NCBI GenBank assembly: GCA_907163375.1
Contig: CAJQUW010007257.1
Coordinates: forward strand, 51,352-115,351
Reading direction: 5' to 3'
Length of the DNA: 64,000 bases
From: Prostheceraeus crozeri
Lineage: Eukaryota; Platyhelminthes; Polycladida; Euryleptidae
The translations under genes were made by a program, and so were the position numbers. The notes below the pieces were generated by a model that saw nothing but the letters and a program-made list of their open reading frames with translations, was not told where the DNA came from and did no database searches. How positions within the stretch are numbered: the first letter of the stretch is position 1; each line of letters starts with the position of its first letter. Positions 59,451-64,000 of the stretch are shown here, one piece after another.

Positions 59451-60587
59451 TGTCTGGCAATAAACAAATATTTTCCTGCGAATGTCTGTCTATTGCTTAA
59501 AAGTCTAACTGAAAATGATTTTTTATGTTTGTGATATTGTATGCAAGATTATAGACAATTATGAAGAAGGCGTGTTTCACTTCAATTCTTCTGACATTAG
59601 TCAATTGATAAAATCTGTCAGATATTGTTTAAAATAAAATCAGAAATTAGAGTATAAATTTGAATATCGTAGCTGTATTGCAGTAGTATATTACTGTAGC
59701 CATATTACTGTAATCAGTATCCAGTTGCTGACACATTAGTTGCAATTACTATAAATCAATTCTGCTTCTTAAATTGTGACGACCATCTAGTCTACATTTT
59801 TATATCACAGCCTCAACATGCTTCTACTTAAACATAATTTCGATTTCCCTCGTCTGGTTCTCTTTCTCGATGGTGCTTCTGATGCAAATCTCCATTTAAT
59901 TGTCTCCAATTACTTCATCGTTGCATTTGAATGGTTAGTCCATGTCAATAATTCCGAAATCACGTGACCAATGCCAGTGTTAGGGTAAATCCATCTTATA
60001 TAACAAAAGTGTCTTTTGTCTGGAAAATCCTTAGTTCTGAACCAAATGTCACAACTTTTTTTCATTTTGATCGCTAGGATCTATTCTTTACGGTCATGAT
60101 AAATTCAAATCAATCTAACAATGTTTTCTTCGTGAAAAATTTAGCTCAAGGCAGAAAAAGTGCCGAAAAGCCCGTCCCAAGCATGGGTATTTTATCTTCG
60201 GGAAGAAATTTCGTTGTCTCCTTAAAATATACAAATTAGTTGTGTATCATCAGAAAGCGTATGAACCGGACTTTTGGCTAAACAATAATTTAGGATTGCA
60301 TTAACATTGATTTGGGACTTTTTTCCAATTAGCCTTAGTCCTCCAGAAATTGTCATCTGACCGGTACCATGTTTTTGTCTTCGCAGCTTAGAAATGATCT
60401 TTTTAATGTACTTTATTTATACGACGAAATGCATCATTCAAGTTGTCGCACCAAAAGGAAAAAAATCAACTACCGGTATGTCATCATCACAATTCAGCAA
60501 TTGTGAATTTAAAATATGTCGTGCATTCGTTTGACCGGACTTTTCTGATTCTTCTCAAAATTTCAATTTGTTGCTGAAACAAGGTTG

Positions 60588-60697
60588 GGTCCACTCTTGG
60601 GTTTTGGGTAGTCTTGGGGGGGGGTACCCAAGAATCTTGGGGTGGGAACCCAAGAGCTTGGGTAACCCCCAAGAGTGAGAACCCAAGAGTAAAGAAA
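60588..60697. repeat. CTTGGGT-rich imperfect inverted repeat
   Basis: Several ACCCAAGA / TCTTGGGT words face each other around a run of 9 G, forming several alternative hairpins. Confidence 0.6.
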
Positions 60698-61587
60698 TTG
60701 ACCATGAATGATCATTTGCGGTTTTCCTGGAAAAATTCTGCCTACTTATATGACCACATCATGTCATAGCAAGTCATCTACATGTAAGCTTGCATACATG
60801 TAAATGTAAATATGTAACCTGTTTCAACCTCACGATTGGTCTTTCTATGATAAAACTGTGCTATCATCAATTTTGATATAGACCTACCGTAAATGTCTAT
60901 TTGATAGGTTGTTTAATTAGCTTTTTTAAACTGTGCTTTGATTACCTATAGCTTCCTTGTAAATTTAATCCATTAAGCATGTTGTGTTAGACAGAATTTT
61001 GTATATATCATTTTGCGTGGAATAAAACAAATAATACATGTAAAAATGCAATGCATTAAACCAATACCTGTATAAAGCTCATGCTGTTGAATTGGTAGCC
61101 TACAACTATTGTAGATAACTTGCTTCACATAGCCTCTTGCCTTGAAAGTTAAAAACTTTGGCCTATATTGTTTATTTTATTATTAGTCTACCTGTATTAG
61201 AAATAGGAAGGTATCGGTATCAATTAATGCAGTGACATTCTTTGATGATTGCTTCTTGCGATTAGTAAAAATATCGTTGCATCTATATTTGTGCTATTTT
61301 CATCTTATACGAGGCCTATGTTATGTGTGTTTCGTTTCTCGATCAGACATGTTGCAAGGAATGTAGCTTAGTCATGCATGTTGTTCTAATTAGGAAATTA
61401 TTGGGCTGTAGATGTAAACAGGGATGATGATATTGAGCCCAGAGATAATATATGCCAATAATTAAAACTTTTAGCTGAATATTGATTGATATGGCCTCGA
61501 TTCCGCAATCGCAAATTCATGTAATAAATAGTAATCAATATGAACATTAGATACATATTAGTAGTGAAAACTGTGCCCTACTTGCGA

Positions 61588-61720
61588 CGGATAGGTACAT
61601 GGATGGGTACATGTAAAATTTAGTGTTATCAATAGGTACATGGATAGGTACATGTATAATTCAGTGTTATCAATAGGTACATGGATAGGTACATGTATAA
61701 TTCAGTGTTATGAATAGGAA
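61588..61720 (+). repeat. 41-bp minisatellite, about 3 copies
   Basis: CAATAGGTACATGGATAGGT starts units at 61630 and 61671, with a diverged unit before and a partial one after; period 41. Confidence 0.8.
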
Positions 61721-62037
61721 CAAGTATGAGATCTGTTTTACTGGATAGGTACATGTATTTGGTACACTCGGTTGAGTACACTGTGTTTCGGAACGTCTAT
61801 GATCGAACTTGTGTGGTTTGGTTCTGAGCACTTGGGTACATACCGATGGACGTCCGTTGTTTGATTTTGAATGGGTTTGCTCAATTGCGACTATTGTGAC
61901 AATCATTTTAAATGTAGCACTATTTAGATGTGAAACTTTAATGTGCAGCTATGATTTAGTTGCTCCCCAATAAGAAAACCAATTCCAGAACTATGTTTAA
62001 AATTAAAAAGACAAGAGATTTACAATGTAAGTTTAAT

Positions 62038-62328
62038 TTAAGCATGAAAAATAAAGGATGGGTACAGATCACGTCCCTCAGGCGACTCCATGATCTTTAG
62101 GAAGTCATCACACCATTCATGAAATGTTTTATTGTTGCTAAAGTCATGGTCACACTCGTGTACCGGACACTTCACTGGTAGTCCACTCCGCCTTTGAAGT
62201 GCTGACACAGTCAAGGTTTTCCACAGGGCCACTTTGCAGCCGCAACAGAGATGCATGGTCATGTCCAACTGACCTCCCATAATGACTTGGCTGTCATTTT
62301 GAAAATAAAATAGTGGTTTTGAGGACAT
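62038..62328 (-). CDS. Small Cys/His protein, left member of compact divergent cluster
   Basis: 96 codons with an ATG start. A central CCGCK...C-x3-H-x-C-x-H arrangement (LCCGCKVAL, KCPVHECDHDF) suggests a zinc-binding fold; FHEWCDDFLKIM follows. Upstream on the minus strand is TATATAAAG at about 62373-62381, some 45-50 bp before the ATG. Family not recognised. The compact, TATA-driven, single-exon form is virus-like or late-duplicated-gene-like. Confidence 0.55.
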   Translation of the reverse strand: MSSKPLFYFQNDSQVIMGGQLDMTMHLCCGCKVALWKTLTVSALQRRSGLPVKCPVHECDHDFSNNKTFHEWCDDFLKIMESPEGRDLYPSFIFHA

Positions 62329-62372
62329 GCTTCTTGTTATGGAACGTTGAGGATAAGTACTTAACAGTTTTG

Positions 62373-62475
62373 GAACAATGACATCCTTTATATAGTTATA
62401 TATTCTTTAGGGAAGTTCGGTACCTCTCTGATTGGCTGTTAGGATTTCCTTCGTTTAAAAAGTATATAAGTCCGA
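62373..62475. promoter_or_regulatory. Divergent promoter with two TATA boxes
   Basis: Minus-strand TATATAAAG lies near 62373-62381 and plus-strand GTATATAAG near 62462-62470. Both have TATA-to-ATG spacing (about 45 and 80 bp) compatible with short unspliced leaders. Confidence 0.6.
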
Positions 62476-62551
62476 GGTTTGTACCAATTCTTATCAAAGG
62501 TTCTAATCCTCACGTTTACAAGTTGCAATTATTTTAAATCTACAAGTCATA

Positions 62552-62737
62552 ATGGATCGCAAACAGGAAGCCGCAGTTGAGAACGGTACTGCTGATCGTA
62601 CCACTTCGCCAGTGGAACGTACCAATACACCTCCCCAATCTCCGATGGAGCGATCGACAACACAAAACGAGCCGGTGGTGTTCACCCAAGCCCCTGCATC
62701 GCCCGACTACTCGAGTGATGAAGATAATGACGTATAA
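62552..62737 (+). CDS. Small Ser/Thr/Pro/acidic protein (61 codons), divergent cluster
   Basis: ATG 62552, about 80 bp after the plus-strand TATA box. Low-complexity polar protein (TTSPVERTNTPPQSPMER) with an acidic end (SSDEDNDV). Family not recognised. It is followed after 9 bases by the next ORF, so one transcript may carry both. Confidence 0.5.
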   Translation: MDRKQEAAVENGTADRTTSPVERTNTPPQSPMERSTTQNEPVVFTQAPASPDYSSDEDNDV

Positions 62738-62746
62738 ATCGAGACG

Positions 62747-63013
62747 ATGCGTCACATGAATAAGAAGTCCATGCGAACGCCACTTTATGGAAGGGTCACG
62801 GTCAAAGTGAAGAACGCCCCGAAAAAGTACCACACCAAACGGGTCTTCATGCGAATGGAGCCGAACGAGCGGAACCTCACAACAGCTCTCGAATTTTCGG
62901 TCATCGACCTTGATACACCACGTCGCTGTCCCTGTGCGCCCAAAAAGACCAGGATCCATGTGCAAGTGGACTTGAAAAAACTTGTACCCTTTCCTTACCT
63001 TGATGACATTTAG
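62747..63013 (+). CDS. Small basic protein (88 codons), divergent cluster
   Basis: ATG 62747, nine bases after the previous stop. Strand-rich basic protein (GRVTVKVKNAPKKYHTKR, FMRMEPNERNL, RCPCAPKKTRIHVQVDL). Much less AT-rich than the flanks. Family not recognised; a virus-derived origin is possible because of the bicistronic arrangement. Confidence 0.5.
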   Translation: MRHMNKKSMRTPLYGRVTVKVKNAPKKYHTKRVFMRMEPNERNLTTALEFSVIDLDTPRRCPCAPKKTRIHVQVDLKKLVPFPYLDDI

Positions 63014-63734
63014 TGTGTTTTTTCTTAATCTCTTCATTTAATATTCATTTGTATATATGAACAGACTTGTTTTATCATTTCACAAATCGGTCTTCAATTA
63101 AGGTCTAAATGGGAAAGGGGAATAACTATCTACAATTAATGATGTTCAATAACTGAATTGAAACAAAAAAATCAAATATGAAGACTTCAACTTGAAATAA
63201 ATAGAAACATATAACTTTTAAAGAAACAGTTATGTTGTTAATTTTAAAATGGTTGTAGCAGTCCAGGATGATATCATACATGTGTCATACACGACACCAT
63301 AAGAATGAGAATGAAAAGACCTTTCGAATGATATAAGGTATGCACCTATTCGATGGGAAAATCCTAGTTGTATACAACTTTATGCAAGCAGACAAATGGT
63401 AGATTTTTAAATTCACTAAGTTTTTAGCCATTCCTTTAAAGACATGTAGCTCTCTAGTTATATGTCATAAATGTGTCATACAATACACCATTAGAATCCG
63501 CATAAAAAGAGCATTCGAATGATATATTGTATGTACACATTTGATGAAAAATCCTAGTTGTATGCATCTGTATGCAACTTGAAAAATTCCAAGTTTTTTT
63601 ACAAAAATGACTAAGTTTACAAATTTTCAAAGTTAAAGTTTTACAACTAAAAATGACCATAATATACAAACCTCTACACTTGACCTTGACCTTAGACCTG
63701 ACCTTGACCTTTGACCTACATACACTTCATACAC
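63014..63734. other. Non-coding DNA with a diverged direct repeat
   Basis: Two copies of about 120-140 bp (63263-63385 and 63460-63577) share ATGTGTCATACA, TTCGAATGATAT and AAATCCTAGTTGTAT. Followed by tandem TGACCT half-sites (63682-63718), a nuclear-receptor-type word that is probably a simple repeat here. Confidence 0.6.
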
Positions 63735-63739
63735 GGCGG

Positions 63740-63840
63740 GGGGGGCCTCAAAATTTCTCGGGCGCTCAGCGCCCTCGAAATTTTTCGGATTATAGGGTAA
63801 ATAAATTTTCGAGTGCGCTTCGCGCACTCGAAAATTTCTT
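63740..63840. repeat. Two adjacent GC-rich hairpins
   Basis: A perfect 16-bp stem AAATTTTCGAGTGCGC (63803-63818) with TTC loop and complement to 63837. Just upstream is a similar 15-bp stem with two mismatches around GGGCGCTCAGCGCCC. Confidence 0.85.
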
Positions 63841-63844
63841 TACC

Positions 63845-64000
63845 CATGGCTTCCCCGTGCCATAGATACTCTTCTTGCTTCCCAAACCCTAACCCTAACC
63901 CATGGGTTCCGGGTGCCATAGATACTCTTCTTGCTTCCCTAACCCTAACTCTAACCCATGGGTTCCGGGTGCCATAGATACTCTTCTTGCTTCCCTAACC
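63845..64000. repeat. 56-bp minisatellite containing CCCTAA hexamers
   Basis: Units start at 63845, 63901 and 63957 (cut by the window end). Each holds CATAGATACTCTTCTTGCTT and two or three CCCTAA/CTCTAA hexamers, like (TTAGGG)n on the minus strand. Confidence 0.85.

Larger units (their letters stand above)
58981..62037. other. Non-coding host DNA with small repeats
   Basis: No supported gene. Contains dispersed repeat copy 2 (59205-59450), a CTTGGGT-rich imperfect inverted repeat (60588-60697) and a 41-bp minisatellite (61588-61720). Confidence 0.55.

Noticed and set aside
63682-63718. Repeated TGACCT words as nuclear-receptor response elements
   Set aside because: Simple-repeat-like stretch without an adjacent promoter or gene.
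63884-64000. True chromosome end
   Set aside because: Hexamers are interrupted by 40-bp non-telomeric sequence in each unit, and the window simply stops there.

Overview
This is AT-rich, gene-poor metazoan nuclear DNA. GT-AG introns, metazoan mobile-element families (a CR1/Jockey-type LINE, a Tc1/mariner relic, Polinton-like elements), frequent TAGGCCTA-like words and TTAGGG-type hexamers at the right edge suggest a marine invertebrate. The species and phylum cannot be fixed from the sequence. No rRNA, tRNA or CRISPR was found.

About 47 kb of the 64 kb belongs to two related large virus-like DNA elements of Polinton/Maverick (adintovirus-like) type, treated here as fossils. Element A runs from before base 1 to 24851. 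From inside to outside it holds a 7.6 kb tandem-repeat array, a capsid-type gene (7609-8754), a protein-primed family-B DNA polymerase on the minus strand (9060-12871), a small unknown gene (13309-13755), a conserved two-frame block (13900-14607), a zinc-finger/coiled-coil gene on the minus strand (14505-15677), a long spliced leader, and a terminal array of about 325-bp units with G-runs. A 4054-bp LINE (19962-24015) is nested in that terminal array.

Element B is 29958-51920, bounded by a perfect 6-bp target duplication GGCCTG. It is a near-perfect palindrome: two arms of about 11 kb, more than 99% identical where I compared them, meet at a 46-bp spacer (40977-41022). Each arm has the same terminal array, promoter, leader, coiled-coil gene and conserved block as A. 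Each arm then carries genes not seen in the visible part of A: an unknown ORF region, a spliced 204+ residue ORF, a RING-like mini-ORF and a DEDDh exonuclease-like gene, followed by the same tandem repeats as A. B has no polymerase or capsid-type gene, so it looks like a fold-back, non-autonomous derivative of an A-type element. Between A and B the conserved block and leader are about 97-99% identical, while the coiled-coil protein between them is strongly diverged.

The DNA around the elements (24852-29957 and 51921-64000) is mostly non-coding. It holds a 451-bp-arm inverted repeat complex (26640-28490), a short MITE-like element (52634-52884), a decayed reverse-transcriptase element (53450-54850), a Tc1/mariner relic (58235-58980), minisatellites, one good host gene for a secreted protein with an acidic tail (57240-57944, minus), and a compact divergent gene cluster with TATA boxes on both sides (62038-63013). 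The window ends in a 56-bp minisatellite that contains telomere-like hexamers.
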